The notes beneath the pieces are model-generated. The model did not search any database. It was not told the origin of the DNA and worked only from the letters and a program-made list of their open reading frames with translations. A stretch of DNA of 64,000 nucleotides, from contig CACZAD010000006.1 in NCBI GenBank assembly GCA_902779055.1, positions 57,844 to 121,843 of the forward strand, given 5' to 3'. This stretch comes from Fibrobacter succinogenes. Lineage in GTDB: Bacteria > Fibrobacterota > Fibrobacteria > Fibrobacterales > Fibrobacteraceae. The position numbers and the translations under genes were made by a program. Below are positions 52,647-61,500 of the stretch, piece by piece (position 1 is the first letter of the stretch; each line of letters begins with the position of its first letter).

Positions 52647-53992
52647 ATTCTTTTTTCAAGTTCATTCTCCTTTGCGGATCCGCGCTGTGTTTTAACGCCT
52701 GTGTCTCGGAGAACAGCACTGTCACCGTCAATGAAAACGACCCAGCCACAACGTTTTCCAACGAATTCAAGTACAACTACATATTGCTGCGCTATCTGTA
52801 CATCGACCAGGACAAATATCTTGGCGAACCCGAAGACTATATAGACAAGATAGATCCCGACGTATTTGACGGCTACGACATTCCTTGGGATTATTACGAC
52901 ATTTATTACATGTACAGCCAGATGAATGATCCGTACACCTACTATGTAGACCCCTATCATTCGGCGCAATCCATCAGGGCGATATCGGTCTCGGAGCAGT
53001 TAATGGATGCCGGATTCGAATGGACATTTGACGAATCGACCGGCAAGTTCACCGTCAAAAGCGTCACAAAGAACGCCCCTGCCGACAAAGCCGGGCTTAA
53101 AGTCGGCGACAGGATCACTGCCATCGAAGGTATCGTACCGACAAACGAAACCACATTCGAAAGGTTGTCTCGTAGCATCGAAGGCGATACCGTGACCTAC
53201 ACCGTCCAACGCGACTCGGCCACCATCGAGATTCCGATTGTCCTGGAATCTTACTACTCCCCGACTGTCGAGCTTTCGTTCAGGGATTCCATCCCGATCA
53301 TCAAGATCATGAACTTTATACCGCAATCGTCCAACGACTCCGGATCCTACGGCGAATTCATGGAATTCCTGCGTGAAACCGAGCAGTACAAGTCGACGGT
53401 CATCGACTTGCGCAACAACGGTGGCGGCGATGGCGACCAGTGCTTCAGCATGGCACAGGAACTCCTATCCAAGGGAGACTCCGCTGCCGGAGTCATTTCG
53501 ACTTACCGCGATTCCGTCAGCAATAGACAGGCTTTCGACACGACTTTCGAAATCAACGTAAAGGACGGCTACGCCAAGGACCGCTACTTCGTGTTCCTCG
53601 CCAACGGTTATTCCGCCAGCTGTTCCGAAGTGTTCCTGCTTTCGGTCACCCAGAACAAGAACTACCCCATCGTCGGAACAACGACTTACGGCAAGGGCAT
53701 CGGCCAGATCTTTGCACAGACGCCCTCCTACTCGTTGGCCCGCATCACAGCGATGAAGGTGATTGACAAGGACAACAACACCTACCACAAATACGGGATC
53801 GAGCCGGACTTCAACATTTCCAATGACGAACTCGCCCTCACAAAAGCCGTTGAACTCGCCAAAGAAATGACCTACATCCGCACCGCCAAATACGGATCGG
53901 TCAATACAGGCCATTTTGCAAAAAGCGCCGTTACACCGGACACGATGCCCGGCTTCTACTTTTTACCGAAAGAGCTCAGAAAGAAATTTTAA
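52628..53992 (+). CDS. S41 family protease lipoprotein (second of pair)
   Basis: A 454-residue lipoprotein with lipobox FNAC. PDZ domain at about 140-200 (KSVTKNAPADKAGLKVGDRI). The S41 core has VIDLRNNGGGDGDQCFSMAQ, the nucleophile Ser in NGYSASCSEVF near 326-334 and Lys in TTYGKGIGQI near 355. It is similar to the preceding gene over the whole protease part, pointing to tandem duplication and divergence. Its ATG lies within the last codons of the first gene. The N-terminal region DIPWDYYDIYYMYSQMNDPY is Tyr/Asp-rich. Confidence 0.85.
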   Translation: MGKSVLNSFFKFILLCGSALCFNACVSENSTVTVNENDPATTFSNEFKYNYILLRYLYIDQDKYLGEPEDYIDKIDPDVFDGYDIPWDYYDIYYMYSQMNDPYTYYVDPYHSAQSIRAISVSEQLMDAGFEWTFDESTGKFTVKSVTKNAPADKAGLKVGDRITAIEGIVPTNETTFERLSRSIEGDTVTYTVQRDSATIEIPIVLESYYSPTVELSFRDSIPIIKIMNFIPQSSNDSGSYGEFMEFLRETEQYKSTVIDLRNNGGGDGDQCFSMAQELLSKGDSAAGVISTYRDSVSNRQAFDTTFEINVKDGYAKDRYFVFLANGYSASCSEVFLLSVTQNKNYPIVGTTTYGKGIGQIFAQTPSYSLARITAMKVIDKDNNTYHKYGIEPDFNISNDELALTKAVELAKEMTYIRTAKYGSVNTGHFAKSAVTPDTMPGFYFLPKELRKKF

Positions 53993-54004
53993 TGAGTGAA
54001 TAAC

Positions 54005-54027
54005 GGGCGGCAAAACCGCCCTTATCT
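54005..54027 (+). terminator. Terminator after the S41 pair
   Basis: GGGCGG-CAAAA-CCGCCC followed by TTATCTTTATTT, between convergent genes. Confidence 0.65.
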
Positions 54028-55335
54028 TTATTTCAGCACGCGCATGCGGACAAGCACGTCCGTATCGTTGACCTTGACGGCTGGCGATGCAAGCGTGAGT
54101 TCGATTTCCTTGCGGATGTCAGCCACCTGCTTTTTGAGGCGTGCAAGACGGTTGCCTTCGAGCTTCGGCGTTGCAATCATCGTCTTCTTGGCCGGGTTCA
54201 TCCAGTTGCCACGATTATCCTTGAAGCCCAAGTGCAAGTGCGGACCCGTGCTGCGACCAGTAGAACCCACCTTACCGATTACCTGACGCGGAGAGACCTT
54301 CGTGCCGACATTCACGCCACGCACAGAAAGGTGCATGTACCAGCTTTCGGTATTGTCCCTGTGGCGGATGGCAATCTTGTTACCGCTCAAGTCATCGTAA
54401 CCCGAAACCGTCACGACGCCAGCAGCGACAGCGTAAACCGGCGAACCCTTGGGGCTACCGTAGTCGATACCGTGATGCACCGTGCGGCGGCCCGTAATCG
54501 GGTGGATGCGGGCGCCATAAGGGCTCGTGATATGCAGACGGTCGAGCGGATAACGGAGGCCTTCGAAAATGAGCGCTTCGCCCTTTTCGGTGTAGTGGGC
54601 GTTAAACGTACTCTTCGGATCCGGGTCTTCGTAGCGGAACGCTTCATGGTGCCCAACGGTATGTCCGTCAAATTCGGCATAAAGAACCTTGCCGCTAATC
54701 CAGATGGAATCCTGGTAGAACTTTTCTTCGAGCAATATGCGGAACTTGTCGCCTGGACGAGCGAGCTGGAAAGAGACCTTGCACTGCAAAACGGCACTCA
54801 CGACGCCCACCATACGGCCAGGAATACCGACCTTGTGCAATATACCGCTCAACGTGCTACCGTTTTCAAGGGCGCCTTCAAAGACAGACTGGCGAATCGT
54901 CACCGGCTTGTCGATACGACTATAGGCAAAGCCAGCATCGGTCTTGCTCAACATGTGGACGGTTGCCGGGTTCGGCGCAAAGCGGAATCGCTGGACATCG
55001 CCTGCGGTATCGAGAGCGGCATAGAACACCTGGCCCACGCGAAGGGCAGCAAGTTCAACGGAGTCCTGCAAGGCAATCACGATTTTGCCACGTTCCTTTT
55101 CGTTGATGTTCATACGGTACAGAACCTGGAAAAGGCCATCACCCGCACGGACCGTATCGTTTTTGACAATCCATTTCGAGGTTTCGCCGTGGGCTTTGGC
55201 AATCAGGGCCTTCAATGAATCGGCCGTCGCTTCAAGTCTTACATTTTCTTGCTGCAATGCATCGATTTTTTTCTGTTCGTTACATCCGGTAAGCGCAATC
55301 ACCGCAGCACACAGTAAAAGGAAAATTCTAATCAT
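54028..55335 (-). CDS. M23 family peptidoglycan endopeptidase lipoprotein
   Basis: A 435-residue lipoprotein with lipobox LTGC and a short coiled coil after it (IDALQQENVRLEATADSLKA). The C-terminal LytM/M23 domain has the zinc motif HHGIDYGSPKGSPV, then YMHLS and HLHLGF. An OapA-like/LysM-like middle region (RAGDGLFQVLYRM) resembles NlpD/MepM-type proteins. It should cut cell-wall cross-links or activate amidases at the envelope. The ATG at 55335 with GGGTGG upstream is preferred to GTG 55341. TATCTTTG (55363-55370) is a likely promoter element. Confidence 0.87.
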   Translation of the reverse strand: MIRIFLLLCAAVIALTGCNEQKKIDALQQENVRLEATADSLKALIAKAHGETSKWIVKNDTVRAGDGLFQVLYRMNINEKERGKIVIALQDSVELAALRVGQVFYAALDTAGDVQRFRFAPNPATVHMLSKTDAGFAYSRIDKPVTIRQSVFEGALENGSTLSGILHKVGIPGRMVGVVSAVLQCKVSFQLARPGDKFRILLEEKFYQDSIWISGKVLYAEFDGHTVGHHEAFRYEDPDPKSTFNAHYTEKGEALIFEGLRYPLDRLHITSPYGARIHPITGRRTVHHGIDYGSPKGSPVYAVAAGVVTVSGYDDLSGNKIAIRHRDNTESWYMHLSVRGVNVGTKVSPRQVIGKVGSTGRSTGPHLHLGFKDNRGNWMNPAKKTMIATPKLEGNRLARLKKQVADIRKEIELTLASPAVKVNDTDVLVRMRVLK

Positions 55336-55362
55336 AACCACCCGCTCTTAAAAATTCAAAAG

Positions 55363-55370
55363 CAAAGATA
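55363..55370 (-). promoter_or_regulatory. TAnnTTTG promoter element of the M23 gene
   Basis: TATCTTTG on the minus strand, 27 bases before the ATG. Confidence 0.4.
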
Positions 55371-55391
55371 AAATTTTTACGCCACCAACGA

Positions 55392-55529
55392 GAAGGTGAT
55401 CCCGCGCAGCAAGGGAAATAGCGTAAGGTGACCCCGGAATCAAAGCAACCGAGGCGAACGCTGCGAAAATGCTTGCATTTTCATAGCTGAGCCGAAGGGC
55501 TTTGTACTTGTACAAATCCGGGGTGACAG
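55392..55529. repeat. Composite REP-like element with nested palindromes
   Basis: AAGGTGATCCCGCG and AAGGTGACCCCGGAAT at the left, AATCCGGGGTGACAG at the right. Inside are GAAAATGC-TT-GCATTTTC (55465-55482) and TTTGTAC-TT-GTACAAA (55501-55516), both perfect with a TT centre. It is longer than the other copies, so something sits between the two REP halves. No gene is seen here. Confidence 0.6.
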
Positions 55530-55532
55530 TGC

Positions 55533-55565
55533 AAAAAAAATACCTCGCGCGGGTAGGCGCGAGGC
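55533..55565 (-). terminator. Terminator of the FKBP gene
   Basis: On the minus strand CCTCGCGC-N6-GCGCGAGG then T A followed by eight T. Confidence 0.85.
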
Positions 55566-55592
55566 ATTCAATTTCAAGCGAAATGCGAAAGC

Positions 55593-56387
55593 TTACTTAG
55601 CAGCAGCCTTCTTAGCAGCCTTCTTCGGTTCCGGCTTAGCCTGTTCTTCCGGCTTTGCAGGCGGAATCACTTCCAAAAGTTCCATTTCGAACTTGAGGAG
55701 AGAGTTACCCGGGATAGCACGGTTGCCACGCGGACCGTAAGCGAGGTCGCTCGGGATCCATGCGATAACCTTTTCGCCAACCTTCATAAGCTTGAGCATT
55801 TCGGTCCAGCCCGGAATCACAGCAGTGACCGGGAATTCGAGCGGCTGGCCACGATCGACAGAGCTGTCGAACTTGGTGCCATCGAGGAGCGTACCGGTGT
55901 AGTGGACCTTGACCTTGTCTTCGTCCGTCGGGGTTGCACCCTGGCCTTCGGTGATAACCTTATACTGAAGACCGCTCTGCGTGGTCACAACGCCTTCGGC
56001 AGTCTTGTTCTGAGCGAGGAATGCTTCGCCATCAGCCTTGTTCTTGGCGGCAGCGAGGCTGTCCTTTCTTGCCTTTTCGGCCTGACGGTCAGCAGAAAGC
56101 TTGTTGAGAGTTTCCATAATGATGGAATCGTTCATCAAGAACTTTGCAGAATCGCTATTGTAGCGTTCCTTGAATGCCTGGATGAAGAGGTCGAGATCGA
56201 GATCGATGGAATCGCGAGTCACGAGCTGGTAGCGAGCCTGGTTACCAAAATGGGCACCGAGAGCGTAGCTGTACTTGTCCTTTTCGGTCACAAGCGAGGT
56301 CTTTTCTGCAGAAGCAGACTTGCACGGTTCACAACCAGTCATAAGCATGGCAAGAGCGCCAGCTGCGATAAGCAATTTAGTCTTCAT
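55593..56387 (-). CDS. FKBP-type peptidyl-prolyl isomerase lipoprotein
   Basis: A 264-residue lipoprotein with lipobox MTGC. The N-terminal dimerisation region (about 40-125, KYSYALGAHFGNQARYQL) is like FkpA/Mip. The FKBP domain (about 135-235) has VKVHYTGTLLDGTKFDSS, PLEFPVTAVIPGWTEMLKLM and FEMELLEV. The tail is Lys/Ala/Pro-rich. It assists folding of periplasmic and outer-membrane proteins. GAGGAT precedes the ATG by six bases. Confidence 0.93.
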   Translation of the reverse strand: MKTKLLIAAGALAMLMTGCEPCKSASAEKTSLVTEKDKYSYALGAHFGNQARYQLVTRDSIDLDLDLFIQAFKERYNSDSAKFLMNDSIIMETLNKLSADRQAEKARKDSLAAAKNKADGEAFLAQNKTAEGVVTTQSGLQYKVITEGQGATPTDEDKVKVHYTGTLLDGTKFDSSVDRGQPLEFPVTAVIPGWTEMLKLMKVGEKVIAWIPSDLAYGPRGNRAIPGNSLLKFEMELLEVIPPAKPEEQAKPEPKKAAKKAAAK

Positions 56388-56514
56388 TTTTATCCTCTAT
56401 GGAAAATTGACGTTCTTAAAATAGTAAAACATCTCAAGTAAAGCTTACAATAATTTTCTTTTTACCGTTACATTTAGTATATTTTCAGCAGAAAATTCAG
56501 CTATCAGGAGCAAT

Positions 56515-58344
56515 ATGTGCGGAATTGTCGGATATAACGGAAAAAATAGTGCACTCCCAGTCCTTGTCGAAGGACTCAAGAAAATGGAATACCGAGGCTA
56601 TGATAGCTCAGGTGTTGCCGTCATCGAAAACGGAGTCATCAAAGTTGTCCGCGCTTCCGGAAAAATCAAGGCTCTCGAAGACAAATTAAAGGAAAATCCG
56701 GTCAAGGGAACAATCGGCATCGCCCACACCCGCTGGGCTACCCACGGCGCCCCGACCGAAGCAAACGCCCATCCGCACACTAGCTACAACGGCAAGATTT
56801 CGATTGTCCACAACGGCATCATCGAAAACTACGCAAGCCTCAAGGCAAAGCTCATTTCGGAAGGCATCGAATTCAAGTCCGAAACCGATACCGAAGTTGT
56901 GGCCCACCTGATTGCCCGCTATTACAATGGCGACTTGAAGTCCGCCGTACTCAAGGCACTCAAGCAAGTTGAAGGAACGTTTGGCCTCGGCGTGATCTGC
57001 AGTGACGAACCGAATGTTTTGATTGGCGCCCGCCGCGGAAGCCCGCTCATTCTCGGCATCGGTAACGACGGCGACTTCTTTATCGCCAGTGACGTTTCGG
57101 CCATCATCAACCACACGCAAAAAGTAGTGTACCTCGATGACAACGACGTCGTTCAAATCAAGGACGGCGGCTACTCCATCGTCAACATGAGCAGCCACGA
57201 AGTGCAGCGCGAAGTCCAGGACGTGGAATTTGACGCAGACGCTGTGGCAAAGGGCGGATTCCCGCACTTCATGCTCAAGGAAATTTTCGAACAGCCCGAA
57301 GTGCTGCGCAATACGACCCGCGGCCGTTTGCTTATTGCCGAGGGCAACGCCAAGCTCGCCGGCCTCGACACAAACATCAAGGAACTCCGCAACATCAACC
57401 GCATCATCATCACCGCCTGCGGCACAAGCTACTATGCAGGCATGGTCGGTGAATACATGATCGAAGACCTCGCCGGCGTTCCGGTCGAAGTCGAATACGC
57501 TTCGGAATTCCGCTACAGAAACCCGATTATCAAACCGGGGACGCTCGTACTTGCCATTAGCCAGTCCGGCGAAACCGCAGACACGCTCGCAGCCCTCCGC
57601 GAAGCCCAGCAGAAGGGTGCAACGGCACTCGCCATCTGTAACGGCGTCGGCTCGACCATCGCCCGCACAAGCGATGGCGGCGTCTACCTGCACGCAGGCC
57701 CGGAAATCGGCGTGGCCAGCACCAAGGCATTCACAAGCCAGGTGACCGTGCTCGCGATGATTGCCCTCTTGCTCGGACGCCAACGCAGACTCAGTTTTGA
57801 AGCCGGTTCCGAAATCGTCAAGGACATCTTGGAACTCCCGGACCTCGTTTCTAAAACGCTCGAACTTTCGGACAGCATTGCAGAAATCGCAAAGAGCCTC
57901 TGCAAGGCCAACAACTTCTTGTACCTCGGCCGCCACTTCTGCTACCCGGTCGCCATGGAAGGCGCCTTGAAGCTCAAGGAAATCAGCTACATCCACGCCG
58001 AAGGCTACCCCGCCGCCGAAATGAAGCACGGCCCGATTGCCCTTATCGACGAGAACATGCCGGTCGTGGTCATCGCCCCGAAGGACGCCCTGTTCGACAA
58101 GATCATCAGCAACATCCGCGAAATCAAGGCCCGCGGTGGCAAGGTCATCGCCGTTACGACAGAAGACTGCCACCCGCTCGATGAAATCGCAGACCACATC
58201 ATCACGGTCCCGAAGACCCGCCCGATGCTTATGCCGATTCTCACCTGCATTCCGCTCCAGCTGCTCGCCTACCACATCGCTGTATTGCGCGGGAACGATG
58301 TGGACCAGCCGAGAAACCTCGCCAAGAGCGTGACGGTGGAATAA
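56515..58344 (+). CDS. glmS: Glutamine-fructose-6-phosphate aminotransferase
   Basis: A 609-residue enzyme making glucosamine-6-phosphate, the entry to cell-wall amino sugars. The glutaminase domain begins MCGIVGYNG with nucleophile Cys2 and includes HTRWATHG and NGIIENY. Two SIS domains follow (about 285-420 and 455-595: CGTSYYAGMV, SQSGETADTL, PRNLAKSVTVE at the end). AGGAG precedes the ATG by five bases. TATATT lies near 56478. The upstream gap of 127 bases is too short for a glmS ribozyme plus promoter, and none of its core is visible. A strong terminator follows. Confidence 0.96.
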   Translation: MCGIVGYNGKNSALPVLVEGLKKMEYRGYDSSGVAVIENGVIKVVRASGKIKALEDKLKENPVKGTIGIAHTRWATHGAPTEANAHPHTSYNGKISIVHNGIIENYASLKAKLISEGIEFKSETDTEVVAHLIARYYNGDLKSAVLKALKQVEGTFGLGVICSDEPNVLIGARRGSPLILGIGNDGDFFIASDVSAIINHTQKVVYLDDNDVVQIKDGGYSIVNMSSHEVQREVQDVEFDADAVAKGGFPHFMLKEIFEQPEVLRNTTRGRLLIAEGNAKLAGLDTNIKELRNINRIIITACGTSYYAGMVGEYMIEDLAGVPVEVEYASEFRYRNPIIKPGTLVLAISQSGETADTLAALREAQQKGATALAICNGVGSTIARTSDGGVYLHAGPEIGVASTKAFTSQVTVLAMIALLLGRQRRLSFEAGSEIVKDILELPDLVSKTLELSDSIAEIAKSLCKANNFLYLGRHFCYPVAMEGALKLKEISYIHAEGYPAAEMKHGPIALIDENMPVVVIAPKDALFDKIISNIREIKARGGKVIAVTTEDCHPLDEIADHIITVPKTRPMLMPILTCIPLQLLAYHIAVLRGNDVDQPRNLAKSVTVE

Positions 58345-58386
58345 GGCAGTTTTGCCGCAGTTGGCAGAGCCAAAAGCTTAAAACGC

Positions 58387-58415
58387 AAGCCCCTCCCGAT
58401 GGGAGGGGCTTTTTC
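58387..58415 (+). terminator. Terminator of glmS
   Basis: AAGCCCCTCCC-GAT-GGGAGGGGCTT followed by TTT. Confidence 0.9.
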
Positions 58416-58416
58416 C

Positions 58417-58500
58417 ACATTTAGAGAGATATACCGCAAAAAAGTGCTTATAATTCTCTAAATCTCACTTTTTTGAGGACATTTAGAGAATTATAGCGAG
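58417..58500. promoter_or_regulatory. Inverted-repeat array upstream of the helicase fusion
   Basis: ATAATTCTCTAAAT (58450-58463) and ATTTAGAGAATTAT (58481-58494) are perfect 14-bp arms. A third, partial copy ACATTTAGAGAGATATA is at 58417-58433. AAAAAAGTG (58438-58446) and CACTTTTTT (58466-58474) form a second, interlocked inverted repeat. The array sits 57 bases upstream of the helicase gene and resembles a multi-site operator. Confidence 0.55.
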
Positions 58501-58556
58501 GCTTTTGTAAAAAAGATTTTTTCTTTTATCCCAAAATTCTGTTATATTTCGAACGA

Positions 58557-61500
58557 ATGAACGATTTTAGCAAATTCTTATTTTTCGATTTGGAATATAA
58601 TCCCGAAACACAAAAGGTTCGGGAATACGGCTATATTCTAGGCGAAGAAGAAGTTCGTGAAAGAAATACTGCAAAACTAGAACAAGCAGCATCAAAAGCA
58701 AAATACATCGTAGGGCACAATGTACTTCGTCACGACGCCCCAATACTCCGGCAATATTTTTCTATTGATTTTCCAAACATCCATGCGCTCGACACTTTAA
58801 TGTTGTCATCGTTATTGTTTCCTCGCAAACCATATCATAAACTGCGCAAGGAATATCTGCATAATGAAGACGAACCTTCGAACCCATTGGAAGACGCCAA
58901 ACTTTGCAAGAAACTGTTAGAGGACTGCATTAAAAAATGGGATAATTATCCGTGGCAGCTCCAATATCTACTATTTCAATTTCTAAAAAACGAGCCTGGT
59001 TTTGCGCCATTTTTCGAACTTGTCGATACGCCAAATCCGATAAAACTACGTTTAAAGCTGTCAGAAATACAACATTGGTTTACCGCAAACTACGAAAAAA
59101 CGATATGCCTTCGCCAAAACTTTCAAAATGAGTGGGCTGCATATCGTGCTGAGTGGTGTTTTCTTTTAACACTTTTTCATGAAGAAGGGCCTAGCGATTA
59201 CGTACCACATTGGGTGCGATACCAATATCCGCATCTTGAAAACATTTTGCATCGCAGGCGACTTGTTCCCTGTGGCAACCCGCAATGTCCTTATTGTTCC
59301 GAACAACTAAGCTCTACCAAACAGTTAAAGAAATGGTTTGGTTTTGACAATTTCCGTTCTTTTAACGGAGAACAAGTTCCTCTGCAACAACAAGTCGTCG
59401 AATCGGCAATGCGAGGAGAATCTTTGTTAGCGGTTTTTCCAACTGGTGGTGGAAAATCCATGACATTCCAGCTACCCGCATTAATTGCAGGAACACAAAT
59501 AGGAGCGTTAACAGTTGTAATATCTCCAATCGTCGCTCTAATGAAAGACCAAGTTGACGTACTTGAAAAACGAAGACAGATTGGAGATGCAGCCTACATC
59601 AACTCAATGCTATCGCCAGCCGAAAGAAAGGACGTCATTGAGAAAGTCAACAATGGTGAAAAGAATATTCTTTACATTTCACCAGAATCATTGCGATCCA
59701 ATACGACGTTCAATTTGTTGAAGCACAGACGCGTAGAACGAATCGTCGTTGACGAGGCTCATTGTTTTAGTGGTTGGGGTCATGATTTTAGAGTAGACTA
59801 TCTCTACTTAGCTGATTTTCTAAAAGATTTACAAAAAGAAAAGAATCTTGAAACTCCAATTCCTGTAAGTTGTTTTACGGCTACAGCAAAGCAGTCTGTG
59901 GTAGATGACATTTGCAACTATTTCAAGAAACGCCTAAATCTTGATTTGGTCAAGTACATTAGCCCTGCAAAGCGAACAAATCTAACATACAAAGTCATCG
60001 AATCTTCGGAATCTCCTAACGAACGTAGAAAACAATTGGTAAATGTTCTTCGTGATTACAACGGTCCTAAAATCATTTACGCTTCCAAAGTCAAGACTAC
60101 AGAATCCCTAGCCGAAGAATTGCATAATCGCGGTTTTGCAAGCGCCTGCTATAATGGCAAAATGGAATCCGAAAAGAAAATGACCATTCAAGACCAATTC
60201 CAAAATGGCGAAGTCGATACAATGGTTGCAACAACCGCATTTGGAATGGGAGTAGACAAGGACAATGTAGAGTTAGTCGCGCATTACGAAATTTCAAGCA
60301 CACTTGAAAATTACGTTCAAGAAGCGGGACGTGCAGGTCGTGATCCTAAATTGCAAGCAAGTTGCGTTGCACTATTCAATCCCAAAGATCTCGACACAAA
60401 TTTCCAAATTCTTCAGCAATCAAAACTTTCAGCTCAAGAAATTTCTGCCGTTTGGCGGGTACTTAAAAAGGCCGCAGGCAACCAGAATCGCTTGATTATG
60501 TCCGCACTTGAAATAGCCGATCAATGCGGATGGACTGAAAAAGAAACTGACGCTAGCGTTAACACCACAAAAGTCAAGCTAGCTATTCTCGTTTTGGAAG
60601 AACAAGGATTCCTGAAACGTAAACGTAATAGAACTCAAATGTACGGTTCTTCCATTAATGTAGAATCTGCAGAGCAAGCACGAGAAGCCATAGGTTCCGA
60701 TAAGATTGAAATTCCCAATTCAGTAGAAAGTATAGCATATCGAATCATTCACCACATCATCAGCAAGCGTTGGACACGATCTCCAGAATGTGCTCTTGAC
60801 GAACTTACTGTTAATTTGGGCCTGACTCTAGAGCAAGCAAATGCAGGATTGCGGCTGTTACGAACGCTCAATCTTTTAAACGAAGATGATGACTGGAGCG
60901 CAAGATTACAGAGAAAAGGAAACGACACACCACGTTCACTCTTAAAAGCGGCATACGAACTACAAGAGGAACTATTAAAAGCTTGTGAAGGCAAGGGAAT
61001 TAACGATCGGTTTGTGTTAGACATGACCAAACTCAATTCCCTGTTGAACCAAAGAGGCGATGCAGTTGGAGCATCAACATCACGCAGAAATCTTTTTATA
61101 TTCCGTGGTATTTTACGCTACTGGGCCCACGAAAGCGTTGCCGAAATTCATCTTGTAGAAGCGGGTCACCAAGTTTATCAAATCGAGTTTCTGGTCCCGC
61201 CAGAAACCGTCAAAGAAAGCCTCAGAAGACAATGGCAAGTATTTGACAAAGTTATTGACACCTTGATAGAAATGCAAAAGGAACAGACGCGCCAAAATGG
61301 AAATATCGTCTGGTTCTCTTTGAATGGCTTAATGAAAAGAATGTACAAGGAAAAAGGTGAAAAAGCTGTCGCTCGCATCGAGATGCAAAAGCAACTTGAA
61401 TATGCACTTCTTTTCTTGCATCTTGTAGGATCTATCACGCTAGATCACGGCCTTGTCGTTTTCTATACTGGACTTGTCGTGGAATTAAATCCAGAGGCAA

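Noticed and set aside
56388..56514. glmS ribozyme or riboswitch upstream of glmS
   Set aside because: The gap of 127 bases also contains the start region of the divergent FKBP gene, and no ribozyme core sequence is visible.
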